Shown: positions 24,500 through 36,165, counted from the first letter of the stretch. The stretch is 64,000 nt of DNA from a bacterium (GCA_022774755.1 JALFLK010000013.1:1-64000); one strand, 5' to 3'. Notes: generated from the letters alone by a model not told the origin. Made by a program: numbers and translations.

Positions 24500-24962
24500 T
24501 TACAAAGGGCGTCTGCCCGAAATTCTTTTCCGTAATCTCCTTAATTTTAAAAACATAGGTATTGTCCTTTTTTTCAATGTATATGCAAATCCTGCTGATA
24601 ATTATTCCAAGATTATCGTCACGGCACAAATAGAATTTTGTTCTTAAAAAAGGGATTTTTTCGCTTTTTAAATACCCCTCCAAAGTCCGGGACAGAATAT
24701 CAGATGTTTCGTCCAAAACTTTTGAGGTGAAAATCTCGTCAGCCGTCGCCGTAATTTCCTCCTCCGGCGGAATTTCAGGCTCATCAGCATTAAAACCGCT
24801 GATAGCCTCTTTAACGGGAGCTATCATCGAGCAAAGCAAAAACGCTCCCAAAACCAATGACACCACCCTTTTTGTATTGCCCTCGGGCATAAGCACCGAG
24901 GCAAGAGAGCCTGCAATGGCGGCGGCGCAGACCGCCGTGCATACGGATATTACTGCGCTCAT
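24486..24962 (-). CDS. spoIIIAF: Stage III sporulation protein AF
   Basis: 158 residues; two N-terminal membrane helices (about residues 6-24 and 33-50) and a soluble C-terminal domain, the layout of SpoIIIAF. It is part of the mother-cell membrane complex around the SpoIIIA channel. It overlaps spoIIIAE by 4 bases and spoIIIAG by 14. Confidence 0.9.
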   Translation of the reverse strand: MSAVISVCTAVCAAAIAGSLASVLMPEGNTKRVVSLVLGAFLLCSMIAPVKEAISGFNADEPEIPPEEEITATADEIFTSKVLDETSDILSRTLEGYLKSEKIPFLRTKFYLCRDDNLGIIISRICIYIEKKDNTYVFKIKEITEKNFGQTPFVIAEK

Positions 24963-26122
24963 CCCTTTGCACCTCCCATAATAAGCACCAGAGCAGTTGA
25001 AATAACATAAACAGCCGCAATACAGAGAATTATCGCCAAAAGGGTTGTTACAACCGACGAAACAGCCTCAATAATTTTTCCTGCACGGCTAAGTCCCATT
25101 ATTTCCGCCGCCGCTTTAGAAATTCCCATTGTCACAATCCACACAAAGCACTGCACAAGCACAGGCATAAAAACCGTAAGCACCGAAATTATTACAAACA
25201 CCCCTAAGCCTGACTTCAGCAAGCCCACACTGCTCTGAATTGTTTTATATGCGTCCGAAAGCGCAGAGCCTACAACAGGCACAAGGGAGGTCAGAGTAAA
25301 CCTTACGGCTCTTGTTGATACATTATCAATAGACGAGGTAAGTATCTGCTTAAAGGACAAAACAGCCGTAAACAGCGACATTACAAACCCCAAAAGCCAC
25401 TTGATTATTTTTCCGATAAATGCGCTTAATCCCGAAAGATTTACATTGGGAGATACTGCTCCTGCAATGCTTATTCCCAAAAAGCAGTTTAGCAGCGGAG
25501 AAATAACCTTTGAGGCTGTCTGAGCAACCCCCTGACCTGCCATAATCATCATAGAGTAATATGCACTTCCCCCTGCGGCTTGTCCCGAGCTTAGCATAAT
25601 AACAAGCATTATAGGAATATATGCAAGCATAAAATCAGAGGCGGTTACAATAACATCAACAGCGCTCAGTATTGTTCCGTTTACGGGGATAACAAGGGCA
25701 GACACAATGCACAAAACCGTCACTGCGTCAATAATAGTCTGCATTTTTCCGCTGTTTAGTGTGCTTTTAAATCCGCACATCAGAGAGCTTAAGAGTATTA
25801 CCGCCATAACGCACCCTAAGGATTTTAAAGGAACGGCAGACTGCTGTGCAGTGGTTGATACAATCATCGACAACAGCTTGTCAAAAGAAATTTTGCTTAA
25901 AACATCAGGGTCAATATCCGAAATTCCAAGCTCCCCCAGCGTTTTTTTTGCATCATCCGAAAGAGAATCAAAGAGATTTTTCTTGTCAGTATCACTAATT
26001 AAATCAAAGCTTTCAGAACTGTTTTCAGACACCACATCAGATTTTTCCACGGCACCTGCGCTTAACGAGAATGCAAAAACCGCCATCAGAGCAAAGATTA
26101 AAATTACAAAAGCCTTTTTCAT
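24959..26122 (-). CDS. spoIIIAE: Stage III sporulation protein AE
   Basis: 387 residues with an N-terminal signal-like helix and many transmembrane segments (for example LGCVMAVILLSSLMCGF and a C-terminal VVTTLLAIILCIAAVYVIS). It is the main polytopic membrane component of the SpoIIIA complex, required for late forespore gene expression. It overlaps both neighbouring genes by 4 bases. Confidence 0.93.
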   Translation of the reverse strand: MKKAFVILIFALMAVFAFSLSAGAVEKSDVVSENSSESFDLISDTDKKNLFDSLSDDAKKTLGELGISDIDPDVLSKISFDKLLSMIVSTTAQQSAVPLKSLGCVMAVILLSSLMCGFKSTLNSGKMQTIIDAVTVLCIVSALVIPVNGTILSAVDVIVTASDFMLAYIPIMLVIMLSSGQAAGGSAYYSMMIMAGQGVAQTASKVISPLLNCFLGISIAGAVSPNVNLSGLSAFIGKIIKWLLGFVMSLFTAVLSFKQILTSSIDNVSTRAVRFTLTSLVPVVGSALSDAYKTIQSSVGLLKSGLGVFVIISVLTVFMPVLVQCFVWIVTMGISKAAAEIMGLSRAGKIIEAVSSVVTTLLAIILCIAAVYVISTALVLIMGGAKG

Positions 26123-26514
26123 ACACTGCCTCCCATAAGAGTAAGCACAGTGTTGAGAATCTGGCTGTAAAGCGGAACTGCAGTAACAAGCACCATTACC
26201 TTGCCTGCAAGAGCCACATTAGAAGCCAGCGCCGACTGACCGGCGTCCCTGCAAATATCACAGGCGAACTCCGTGACAAAGCATATTCCCACAGCCTTTA
26301 AAAGAATTGTTATGTAAGTAACGCTTATTCCCGTATTGGCAAGGATTTTGCTGACAGTATCGTATAATGAAGAAAAGGAAGAAAGCAGAGATAAAAAAAT
26401 AAATATACAGCCGGCTATACACAGCAAAAGCGACATTTCGCCGTTATACCGCTTGATTGTAACGGCTGTAACTGCAATTACAACGCCTAAAGCGCAAATT
26501 CCCGTAATGTTCAT
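26119..26514 (-). CDS. spoIIIAD: Stage III sporulation protein AD
   Basis: 131 residues with four hydrophobic segments, matching SpoIIIAD. It contains the usual ITILLKAVGICFVTEFACDI stretch with the conserved ...CRDAGQ... motif. It is encoded one base after spoIIIAC and is probably a small pore or scaffold subunit. Confidence 0.93.
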   Translation of the reverse strand: MNITGICALGVVIAVTAVTIKRYNGEMSLLLCIAGCIFIFLSLLSSFSSLYDTVSKILANTGISVTYITILLKAVGICFVTEFACDICRDAGQSALASNVALAGKVMVLVTAVPLYSQILNTVLTLMGGSV

Positions 26515-26515
26515 T

Positions 26516-26710
26516 TTACAATCCGAAGAGCGTTTTTATTGTAGAAAAAAGCGTGCTGATCTGGGTTACTATCATTGTAAGCACAACAATAAGCCCTGCC
26601 AAAGTTGTGAGCATTGCCTGCTCTTCTCTGCCCGACCTTACAAGAAGCTGGTTTAATATTGCAACGATTATTCCGACAGCCGCAATTTTGAAAATCATAT
26701 CTACATCCAT
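26516..26710 (-). CDS. spoIIIAC: Stage III sporulation protein AC
   Basis: 64 residues, two transmembrane helices, starting MDVDMIFKIAAVGIIVAIL and containing LVRSGREEQAML, the typical SpoIIIAC pattern. Forms part of the mother-cell membrane channel. Confidence 0.93.
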   Translation of the reverse strand: MDVDMIFKIAAVGIIVAILNQLLVRSGREEQAMLTTLAGLIVVLTMIVTQISTLFSTIKTLFGL

Positions 26711-26781
26711 AAAATTACCTCTTTATCCCAATATTCCGCATTAAGACGAAAAAAATTCCATTGTTGTTCGGAATATCATTA

Positions 26782-27288
26782 TTATACAATCATTAACGCT
26801 ATTGACGTCCCTGCAAAAAATCCCAATGTTTTGTATAGCTTTGACTTTTCATTTAGCTCCCGTCCTGCACTTTTTAACAGCTTGTCAAATATTTCAACAT
26901 ACAAATCAATATGGGCAAGCTCTCCGCATACATCGGCTGTACCCAATGTTTCTCCGAATTGAATCATCGCTTTTCTGTCGCTCTCTTTCAAAGGCGAGCC
27001 TTTAAAAGCAATCGTAACCGCCTGTTCCCACAAATCCGGAAGGCTTTTGCCGGAATCTTTGTTTTGATTTACAAAATCAATCACAGCGTTAATGTGCTTT
27101 GAACCCTCCAAGGAAGAAAGCAGAGAAAAAATATCCGCACCGCTGTACCTTATTCGTGTTTTCAGCTCCGCTAAAAAAGCGGAAAATTCCTGCAAAATAT
27201 CGCACCTCTTTTTGAGCCGTCCCGAATAGTAAAATCCGGCCAGAGAGCCTGATAATACAATCAGAACTGCGCCCATAACCCTAAGCAT
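26782..27288 (-). CDS. spoIIIAB: Stage III sporulation protein AB
   Basis: 168 residues. N-terminal membrane helix (residues 1-20, containing GSLAGFYYSGRLKKR), a helical soluble part with SFLAELKTRIRYS-like sequence (FLAELKTRIRYSGADIF) and a C-terminal hydrophobic helix. This is the usual SpoIIIAB, which resembles GspF-type secretion proteins. It overlaps spoIIIAA by 8 bases; 71 bases separate it from spoIIIAC. Confidence 0.93.
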   Translation of the reverse strand: MLRVMGAVLIVLSGSLAGFYYSGRLKKRCDILQEFSAFLAELKTRIRYSGADIFSLLSSLEGSKHINAVIDFVNQNKDSGKSLPDLWEQAVTIAFKGSPLKESDRKAMIQFGETLGTADVCGELAHIDLYVEIFDKLLKSAGRELNEKSKLYKTLGFFAGTSIALMIV

Positions 27289-28231
27289 TTAAAAGCTCCC
27301 TGCAATTTTCCACGCTCTGAATTTTTCCGGCGTTCTTTCTGCTTTGAAGAAAAACAGCGGTTTCAAATACTCCCGACTTAATCAGCTCTTTAATAAAAGG
27401 CTTCTTAACAAGCTCATCGGGATTTTTTGCGTGAACAGCGGCTATAAAGCTTACGCCGGAATTTGAGCATTGCAAAATTGCCTTAACATCGTCAAAACCG
27501 CCGATTTCATCGCAAATAACCACCTCAGGCGACATAGAACGAATCGCCATAATAATGCCCTCTGACTTAGAATAACCGTCCAGTACATCGCAAAGCCCTA
27601 TATCGTTTTGAAAAATTCCTCTTACCGTTCCGGCAATCTCGCCCCTTTCATCCACAACCGAAACCTTCTTTCTGTAATCGGTTGAAAGTGTCAAGGCTAT
27701 ATCCCTTAGTACTGTGGTTTTTCCGCTGCATGGAGAACCGCAGATAAGCACACCGCCGTCAATATTATTAACAGCCGACAAAACCGCCTTTGAGCACCCC
27801 TTATGCTCCCTTGCAATTCTAATGTTAATCGAAGAAATATCCCGAATATTAACTATTTTTTCATTTTCAACAACAGCGGTACCGCATATTCCGGCCCTGT
27901 GACCGCCCTGCATAGTTACAAAGCCCTGGCGGATTTCGTTCTGACGGGAATAAACGGAATAATTACATATATTCTGAAAAATATCGTTAATTTCTCTTTG
28001 ATTAACCGACAGCATAGGCTGGTCAATCAGCTTGTTTGTCAGACAGCCGTTCTCTGTTAAAAAATATGTATTGTCCGGACACAGCACCGCTGCCGCCCTG
28101 TTGACCCTTAAAATAACCTCCTGGGCGTTTTCGCAGATATTGTCCGGCAACGAGTACATTCTTTTTGCAATGCTTGTACACAACGGCGAAACAGCCTGAA
28201 TAAATCGTTCCTTTGAATTTAAACTGCTCAT
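27281..28231 (-). CDS. spoIIIAA: Stage III sporulation protein AA (secretion-type ATPase)
   Basis: 316 residues. A mother-cell ATPase related to secretion ATPases that powers the SpoIIIA-SpoIIQ channel. The P-loop is CGSPCSGKTTVLRDIA (about residues 169-184), followed by VVDERGEIAG and a Walker B-like VVICDEIGGFDD. First gene of the operon, so a sigma-E promoter would be expected upstream of 28231; I could not fix one with confidence. Confidence 0.95.
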   Translation of the reverse strand: MSSLNSKERFIQAVSPLCTSIAKRMYSLPDNICENAQEVILRVNRAAAVLCPDNTYFLTENGCLTNKLIDQPMLSVNQREINDIFQNICNYSVYSRQNEIRQGFVTMQGGHRAGICGTAVVENEKIVNIRDISSINIRIAREHKGCSKAVLSAVNNIDGGVLICGSPCSGKTTVLRDIALTLSTDYRKKVSVVDERGEIAGTVRGIFQNDIGLCDVLDGYSKSEGIIMAIRSMSPEVVICDEIGGFDDVKAILQCSNSGVSFIAAVHAKNPDELVKKPFIKELIKSGVFETAVFLQSRKNAGKIQSVENCRELLNA

Positions 28232-28289
28232 TTAACATTCCTCCGAAATTTCAACTTAGTAAATGTTATGTTCGCAGGCAAAAAAATAT

Positions 28290-28312
28290 GACCTTTGAAT
28301 TCATCAAAGGTC
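28290..28312 (-). terminator. Terminator downstream of ligA
   Basis: GACCTTTGA / TCAAAGGTC perfect stem with a five-base loop, followed on the minus strand by ATATTTTTTT. It ends the minus-strand transcript coming from cmk/ispH/ligA. Confidence 0.85.
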
Positions 28313-28356
28313 ACCGTTAAAATAAGTTAATTGTGTATATATGCTTTTGTAAACAG

Positions 28357-30357
<2,001 letters not shown>

Positions 30358-30373
30358 TTATTGAATTATTAAC

Positions 30374-30952
30374 TCAGTGTTTGTTTACCGCCGAAGTATT
30401 TTTCTCTCGCAAATATGTAGATTCCAGGTCTGCAAGGTGAAGCTTAACAGCTAAGGGGTACTTTTCATAAGCCTTGCTTATGGTCATACCGTTGTCGCCG
30501 CCGAACTCGCCCATATGCCAGCGAATCGCCATAGCCTCGTCAATTTTAAGGCGCATAAAACGCTCAATTAAAAACACGGATTTCTCTCCGTGACCGTAAG
30601 GAAAGCTGTCCTCAATGGCATAGTAGGGCACCTTTTCCCATTGTCCCGTCTGCTCGTTTTTAACATTTCTTGTAGAAACCTTGTAAAACTGCGCCTTGCA
30701 CAAATCGTGCAAAAGTGCAGTAATTGCAAAGCTTTCGGGATTATCGGTTTCTTCGTCAAAGTGTTTTTCCATAAGGGTGTTGAACACACTTACAGAGTGC
30801 ATAACCAAACCGCACTCGCAGGCGCAGTGGTATTTTGAGCTTGCAGGGGCGGTAAAAAAGTCTGTTTTTTCAAGCCATTCAAGCAGTCTGTCACTGCCGT
30901 CACGGCTGATGTTTTCCGTATAAATTTTGATAAATTCATCTTTTGCAGTCAT
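30374..30952 (-). CDS. HD-domain phosphohydrolase-like protein
   Basis: 192 residues. The pattern CGLVMHSVSVFNTL, TALLHDLCKAQF (the HD pair) and later WHMGEFGG gives a metal-binding HD domain, probably hydrolysing a nucleotide or acting on RNA. It starts 11 bases past the YwlG-like gene. Substrate is unknown. Confidence 0.75.
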   Translation of the reverse strand: MTAKDEFIKIYTENISRDGSDRLLEWLEKTDFFTAPASSKYHCACECGLVMHSVSVFNTLMEKHFDEETDNPESFAITALLHDLCKAQFYKVSTRNVKNEQTGQWEKVPYYAIEDSFPYGHGEKSVFLIERFMRLKIDEAMAIRWHMGEFGGDNGMTISKAYEKYPLAVKLHLADLESTYLREKNTSAVNKH

Positions 30953-30963
30953 AAAATCACCTA

Positions 30964-31515
30964 TTACAATAAGCTTTCGTCATAAACAGCACGGCATCCC
31001 CCCACAAATTTCGGGCGTGTTCTTGCGCAGATAATGGGAGCACAACCGATTTTTTTCAGGCTGAGCCTTAACGGCACGGCAACCTCCTTAAGGTGCATAC
31101 CTATAAGCGTTCCGCCTATGTCTATGCCTGCGTCCGCCTTGATATGCTCAACCATAACCGGGGATTCTAAGGTCTGATACGCCGTTGTTGCAAGGCTTCC
31201 GCCGGCTTTAGGCTGAGGAATAACATTAACAATTTCCAAGCCGTGAGCAAGGGCATACTCCTTTTCAATGCACAAGGCTCTGCCCAAATGCTCACAGCAC
31301 TGGGCGGCAAGAAAAATTCCTTTCTCCTTAATAAGGGGATAAAACCCCTGAAAAAGCGCTTTTGCGGCGTCTACGTGAGAATTTGTGCCGATTTTATCTC
31401 CAATCATCTCGCTGGTGGAACAGCCCACAACCAACAAATCTCCCGAAGAAAGCTTTGCTTTTTCAATAAACTCCAAAAAAACCGCATAAGCGTCCTGAGT
31501 AATATTTTCGTACAT
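30964..31515 (-). CDS. YwlG/UPF0340 family protein
   Basis: 183 residues matching the TIGR01440 (YwlG) family: it opens with ENITQDAYAVFLEFIEKAKL, then GDLLVVGCSTSEMIGDKIGT, the CCEHLGRAL motif and VKADAGIDIGGTLIGMHL-like sequence. The biochemical role is not established. It sits between the HD protein and the ispH-S1 gene; a terminator separates it from the latter. Confidence 0.88.
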   Translation of the reverse strand: MYENITQDAYAVFLEFIEKAKLSSGDLLVVGCSTSEMIGDKIGTNSHVDAAKALFQGFYPLIKEKGIFLAAQCCEHLGRALCIEKEYALAHGLEIVNVIPQPKAGGSLATTAYQTLESPVMVEHIKADAGIDIGGTLIGMHLKEVAVPLRLSLKKIGCAPIICARTRPKFVGGCRAVYDESLL

Positions 31516-31578
31516 TATACCGCCTCGTTATTAGAAATCACAATAAAAACACATTAAAATCCAATTATAAAACAATAA

Positions 31579-31603
31579 AGGGCATCCCCAATGAGGATGC
31601 CCT
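31579..31603 (-). terminator. Terminator after the ispH-S1 fusion gene
   Basis: AGGGCATCC / GGATGCCCT stem with a seven-base loop; on the minus strand the tail is TTTATTGTTTT. Confidence 0.8.
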
Positions 31604-31615
31604 GAATCAGTAAAA

Positions 31616-33718
31616 TTATTCTTCTGTTGCTTCTTCTGCCTCTGCCGGTTCAGCAGTTTCAGCTTTTTCTTCAGCAACAGGCTCTGATACAGCTTCTGCG
31701 GGAGCATCCTCAGCTGCTGTAACATCCTCGTCAACGGGAGCAACCTCAGCTACTGTAACATCTTCGTCAACAGGAGCTTCCTCCTGAGGGAGCAAAGCCC
31801 TGATTGAAAGGCTTACACGCTTTTTCTCAAAGTCAATAGCCGTAATCTTAGCCTCTACCTCTTCGCCGACCTTAAGTACATCAGAGGGTTTCTCGATTCT
31901 CTTGTTGGCAATCTGAGAAATATGGATAAGTCCGTCAACACCGGGGATAATATTTGCAAATGCGCCGAAATCGGTAAGACCGACAATCTTAGCCTTTACA
32001 ACAGTATCAACAGGGAAGTCCCTCTTCAAAATCTCCCAAGGATTAGCGTTGGGATCCTTGTAACCGAGAGAAATCTTATGTGTTTCTTCGTTGATGTCCT
32101 TAATGTAAACCTTAACCTCATCGCCTACGTTTACAACCTCTGAAGGATGTTTAATTCTTGTCCAAGAAAGCTCGGAGATGTGAATCATACCCGAAACTCC
32201 GCCCAAATCAACAAATGCGCCGTAGTTTTCAATAGAACGAACAACGCCTGTGTATTCCTTGCCAACCTCAACATTCTGCCAGAACTCGTCACGCTTTTTG
32301 TTAAGCTCGTCCATAAGCACGCTTCTGATAGAGCCCACAGCCTGTCTTCTTCTGCCACGCTGAGAAACCTCAATAAGTCTGAACTGAACTTCCTTGCCCA
32401 CAAGGTCTTCAAGGCTTTCATTTCTTGTAAGGGTAGCCTGTGAAGCAGGGATAAAGATTCTGACATTATTGTAAATCAAAGAAACTCCGCCCTTAACAAC
32501 AGCAGTAACCTTACCTGTAAGAACTTCCTTTGATTCAGCTTTTTCTTCAAGCTCTTCCCAGCCCTTCTGAGCGTCAACACGGCGCTTAGAGAGCATAATT
32601 GTGCCTTCCTGGTCGTTAGTTTTCATAATCAAAAGCTCAAGCTCATCGCCGACCTTAACGACATCTTCGGGAGCAAGAGTCGGGTCGTTTGAAAGCTCAC
32701 TAACAGGAATATAGCCTGTCTGCTTTCTGCCTACATCTACATAAACAGCAGTTGGATCGATGCTGACAACTACGCCTTTTACCCTCTCATTTGTATTAAA
32801 GTTTTTAAGGCTTTCCTCCAGTAATGCCTCAAAAGACTCTTCATTTTCGTTTGTTACGCTGGATTTGATTTCTTCACTCATTGTATCCAGTACCTCCTTT
32901 ATTATCCTTTCCGGCGTAGATGCACCGGCTGTCACGCCAATCCGATTTGCACACTTAACTTCTTCAATATCAAGCTCGGCGACGGTTTCAATCAGAACCG
33001 TCCTCCTGCATTGGCGTTTGCATATATCAAACAGCTTGCCTGTGTTTGAGGAGTGCCTGTCGCCGATTACAATCATCATATCGGAAGTTTTGGCAATTTG
33101 TTCCGCCTCGCTCTGACGAACTGACGTAGCATTACATATTGTATCAAATATTTTTGCATTTGTATAGACCTTTTCGACGGTTTTTAAACATTTTTTCCAT
33201 TCTTTTGTATCAAAAGTTGTCTGCGCAACCACCGAAACAGGTTTATTTTTCTCTGCAAGAATATTGTCAGCAATATACTCCAATTCTTCATTATTGTTAA
33301 AGGTAAAAATTTCTCCCTTTGCGTGGCTGACAATTCCCTGCACCTCAGGATGATTTTTGTTGCCTGCAACCAGAACCGTTCTGCCCTGAGCGCTTTCTCT
33401 GCCCACAATGTTGTGTATCTTCTTTACAAAGGGACAGGTAGCGTCGGCAACTTCGGCGCCTGTTTTCATTATTGCCTCTTCCGTTTCAAGAGGAATTCCG
33501 TGACTTCTTATTACAAGGGTAGAATCCTTGGGAATTTCAGAAATGTCGCTTATCGTAACACATCCTTTTTCCTCAAGCTCCTTTACCATTTCCATATTGT
33601 GGATTATGGGGCCGAAAGTGCAAACCTTCTTTTTTTCATTGAGAAGTGAAAACACCAAATTAACCGCTCTGTTTACTCCAAAGCAAAAGCCCGCCGATTC
33701 AGCTACGTTTATATTCAC
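31616..33718 (-). CDS. ispH: Bifunctional HMBPP reductase (IspH) / S1 RNA-binding protein
   Basis: 700 residues, a fusion seen in Clostridia. Residues 1 to ~285 are IspH, the last step of the MEP isoprenoid pathway, with [4Fe-4S] cysteines C12 (SAGFCFGV), in ADATCPFVKK and in DTICNATSVRQ. The rest holds four S1 domains (each with GxV...GAFV/YVDVG...G-hIhxSE pattern) as in ribosomal protein S1, then an acidic Ala/Glu/Val-rich tail of ~60 residues with repeats (APVDEDVTVAEVAPVDEDVT). Start GTG at 33718 overlaps plsC by 20 bases. It lies in the cmk-plsC-ispH/rpsA operon. Confidence 0.95.
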   Translation of the reverse strand: MNINVAESAGFCFGVNRAVNLVFSLLNEKKKVCTFGPIIHNMEMVKELEEKGCVTISDISEIPKDSTLVIRSHGIPLETEEAIMKTGAEVADATCPFVKKIHNIVGRESAQGRTVLVAGNKNHPEVQGIVSHAKGEIFTFNNNEELEYIADNILAEKNKPVSVVAQTTFDTKEWKKCLKTVEKVYTNAKIFDTICNATSVRQSEAEQIAKTSDMMIVIGDRHSSNTGKLFDICKRQCRRTVLIETVAELDIEEVKCANRIGVTAGASTPERIIKEVLDTMSEEIKSSVTNENEESFEALLEESLKNFNTNERVKGVVVSIDPTAVYVDVGRKQTGYIPVSELSNDPTLAPEDVVKVGDELELLIMKTNDQEGTIMLSKRRVDAQKGWEELEEKAESKEVLTGKVTAVVKGGVSLIYNNVRIFIPASQATLTRNESLEDLVGKEVQFRLIEVSQRGRRRQAVGSIRSVLMDELNKKRDEFWQNVEVGKEYTGVVRSIENYGAFVDLGGVSGMIHISELSWTRIKHPSEVVNVGDEVKVYIKDINEETHKISLGYKDPNANPWEILKRDFPVDTVVKAKIVGLTDFGAFANIIPGVDGLIHISQIANKRIEKPSDVLKVGEEVEAKITAIDFEKKRVSLSIRALLPQEEAPVDEDVTVAEVAPVDEDVTAAEDAPAEAVSEPVAEEKAETAEPAEAEEATEE

Positions 33719-34331
33719 TTAAATCCTGCTCCCTGAATTCTCTTATTTTGCTCATTATTTTTTCGCTGGCATACTTTAATTCCCGTCTGTCACCGGTAGT
33801 AAGTCCCAATTCCTCCGGTGTCATAGGCTCTCCGAAATGAATAACACGCTTTGCAAAGGTGTGTTTCGGATTTCCTACAACCGTTATGCACGCAGGCACA
33901 ACAGGTGTTTTTGTCTGCAAAGCAACAAGCGCCGCTCCGCTTCTTGGGCGCATAAGCTCGCCTGTTTTGGAGCGTCCGCCCTCAATAAAAATCGTCAGAA
34001 GATTCCCCTGTGACAAAAGCTCTTCGCCGGTATTTATCGCCTTGCCGTCGCCGGCGCCTCTTTCAACAGGGAACGCTCCCAAGTGCCTGATGAGCCAGCC
34101 GAAAAATTTATTTTTAAAAAGCTCCGCCTTAGCCATAAAATATGTGGAACGCTTTTGTGAAAGTCCTATCAGAACCGGGTCGGAATATGACAAATGATTA
34201 CAGGCAATAAGGTATCCCTTTCCATCGTCGGGAATAGAATTTTTATTCACAACCTTAAATCTGTAAAGTGCTTTGAATATAGGAAAGCAAACAGCCTTGC
34301 CCACTTTCCACAAAACTCCGGACTGTGCCAT
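33699..34331 (-). CDS. plsC: 1-acyl-sn-glycerol-3-phosphate acyltransferase
   Basis: 210 residues. Makes phosphatidic acid from lysophosphatidic acid at the membrane. The acyltransferase motif is NHLSYSDP (block I; the H-X4-D motif is HLSYSD), then FIEGGRSKTGELMRPRSGAA (block III) and VVPACITVVG (block IV). It begins with TAATG overlap on the cmk stop. Confidence 0.95.
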   Translation of the reverse strand: MAQSGVLWKVGKAVCFPIFKALYRFKVVNKNSIPDDGKGYLIACNHLSYSDPVLIGLSQKRSTYFMAKAELFKNKFFGWLIRHLGAFPVERGAGDGKAINTGEELLSQGNLLTIFIEGGRSKTGELMRPRSGAALVALQTKTPVVPACITVVGNPKHTFAKRVIHFGEPMTPEELGLTTGDRRELKYASEKIMSKIREFREQDLSEYKRS

Positions 34332-34999
34332 TACATATTCTCCTTCATAATTTTAATCAACAGCTGAACCGACTGTTCAAGAGTATTGCCCGTGGTATTT
34401 ACCATTATGCTGTCCTTTGCAGGCTTTAAAGGAGCAATATCACGGTGAGAATCGTTATAATCCCTCTGCTTGACATCCTTTAAAATATCCTCGTAATTAA
34501 CATCCATTCCCTTTGCAATAAGCTCGTCATAACGGCGCTTCGCCCTGTCCTCAGGCTCAGCGTAAAGGAAAATTTTAATCTTTGCATCAGGCAGTACAAC
34601 CGTACCTATATCCCTGCCGTCCATTATAACATTGTTTCGCTTTGCAATATTACGCTGTAAGTCAAGGAGATATTCCCGAACAGCAGGCACCGCCGAAATT
34701 GCCGACGCCATCATAGAGGCCTCCGGCGTTCTTATAAGCTCCGACACATCTTCTCCGTCAAGCAAAACCACCTGCTGGTTTTCATCGTTAAAGGTAAGCT
34801 CCACCCTGATGTTTTTCAAAAGCTCGTCAACTTCCTTAGAGGGGATTGCCTCTACACCCTTGCGTGTCGCCGCAAGTCCCACGGTTCTGTAAAGAGCACC
34901 GGTGTCAACATAAATAAAGTTAAGTTCTTTTGCCGCCGTTTTGGCGATTGTAGATTTTCCTGCTCCGGCAGGACCGTCAATAGCTATTGCAACAGGCAT
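34331..34999 (-). CDS. cmk: Cytidylate kinase
   Basis: 222 residues. Phosphorylates CMP/dCMP. P-loop GPAGAGKSTIAK (about residues 9-20), the YVDTGALYRTVGL motif, DGRDIGTVVLPDA and the C-terminal RDYNDSHRDIAPLKPAKD are all present. It is the first gene of cmk-plsC-ispH/rpsA, a conserved clostridial order. Confidence 0.97.
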   Translation of the reverse strand: MPVAIAIDGPAGAGKSTIAKTAAKELNFIYVDTGALYRTVGLAATRKGVEAIPSKEVDELLKNIRVELTFNDENQQVVLLDGEDVSELIRTPEASMMASAISAVPAVREYLLDLQRNIAKRNNVIMDGRDIGTVVLPDAKIKIFLYAEPEDRAKRRYDELIAKGMDVNYEDILKDVKQRDYNDSHRDIAPLKPAKDSIMVNTTGNTLEQSVQLLIKIMKENM

Positions 35000-35087
35000 T
35001 TTATTCTTCCTTTCAAAACATACATATTATTCTGCTAAAGCATAATTATCCGATATTACAATCAAAGTCCATCAAAGTGATTAAGGC

Positions 35088-36110
35088 TTAGTGCTTATAT
35101 CTTTTTCCTTTTAATCTTCCTAAAGCCGTATCCTTGATTTTGTAATAAATCATAACAAAAATAAGCGAGCAGAGGAACACTGCAACAGGGGTGACAAAAT
35201 AATACAAGCTTTCCGTCACACCGCCGATTTTTCCTGCAACTCCTCCTATTACGTCCCTGAAAACAGGATGGATTATGTAAATTGCCAGCGAGTATTTTCT
35301 GCCTGCATTTGCAAGGGCTCTGCCCACTCCGCTGCAGTTATACATTGGATGCTTCAAAGCTAAAACGAACACCGAAACGGCAAGGAATGTAGTAGAAATA
35401 TAATGCTCTCGTGTTGCCGAGGCGTTAATTGCACCGAGGAAATATTTTTCTCCGACGGATGTTAATGCAAACAAAATAATTAGGGTAATCAAAAGACCGC
35501 TGCTGACCTTTATTTTATCCGGCGTGTACCCTTTGAAAAGACTTCCAAGGTAAAAATACGGAAGTCCCACGAAAATGAAATTTCTCACCCAAATAACGGG
35601 GAACTCTCTGCCGAAAATCAAAAGGCTGTATTTTCCGAAAATCAAATCGCCCATAAGCAAAACCGCTATTGCAACAATCATAAAGACCTTGTTCAGTCTG
35701 ATTTTTGACAGAAAGAACGCAATTATCATACAGTACAAAAGCGCTGACAAAAACCAAAGATGACCGCCGAACGGCGACTCGTTAAAAACTAAAAAGTTAA
35801 ACAGAGAGCTAAGCGAAAAGCTGTTCGCAACGAACTGTCCCCCATTGTGTCCCAAAAAGGCCAAAGCAAATTTATAGGCAAAAAACAAGATATTTGTCAA
35901 AACCACCAAAATGAGTATTTTCTTAATGCTCCGCATTTGTGATTCTCTTTTTCCGCCGATAAAAAAGTATCCGGAAATCATAAAAAACACAGGTACGGCA
36001 AACCGTGCAACGGCGTTTACTTCCTGCATAGCAAAAAATTCAGTGTGAATACACACAATAAAAAACGCCGCCACAATTCTAAGCAAATCAATACTGTTAC
36101 TTCTCTTCAT
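35088..36110 (-). CDS. Acyltransferase-3 family membrane protein
   Basis: 340 residues with about ten transmembrane segments. The N-terminus RSNSIDLLRIVAAFFIVCIH and the second helix with FFMISGYFF are hallmarks of acyltransferase-3 proteins (OafA/WecH type), which O-acetylate surface glycans or peptides; the conserved His (CIHTEFF) is present. It stands alone; substrate unknown. Confidence 0.85.
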   Translation of the reverse strand: MKRSNSIDLLRIVAAFFIVCIHTEFFAMQEVNAVARFAVPVFFMISGYFFIGGKRESQMRSIKKILILVVLTNILFFAYKFALAFLGHNGGQFVANSFSLSSLFNFLVFNESPFGGHLWFLSALLYCMIIAFFLSKIRLNKVFMIVAIAVLLMGDLIFGKYSLLIFGREFPVIWVRNFIFVGLPYFYLGSLFKGYTPDKIKVSSGLLITLIILFALTSVGEKYFLGAINASATREHYISTTFLAVSVFVLALKHPMYNCSGVGRALANAGRKYSLAIYIIHPVFRDVIGGVAGKIGGVTESLYYFVTPVAVFLCSLIFVMIYYKIKDTALGRLKGKRYKH

Positions 36111-36165
36111 CTTTGTAATCCCCTCAGATTATAATTTTTGCAGTCGTTTATTAAACATAAACGAT

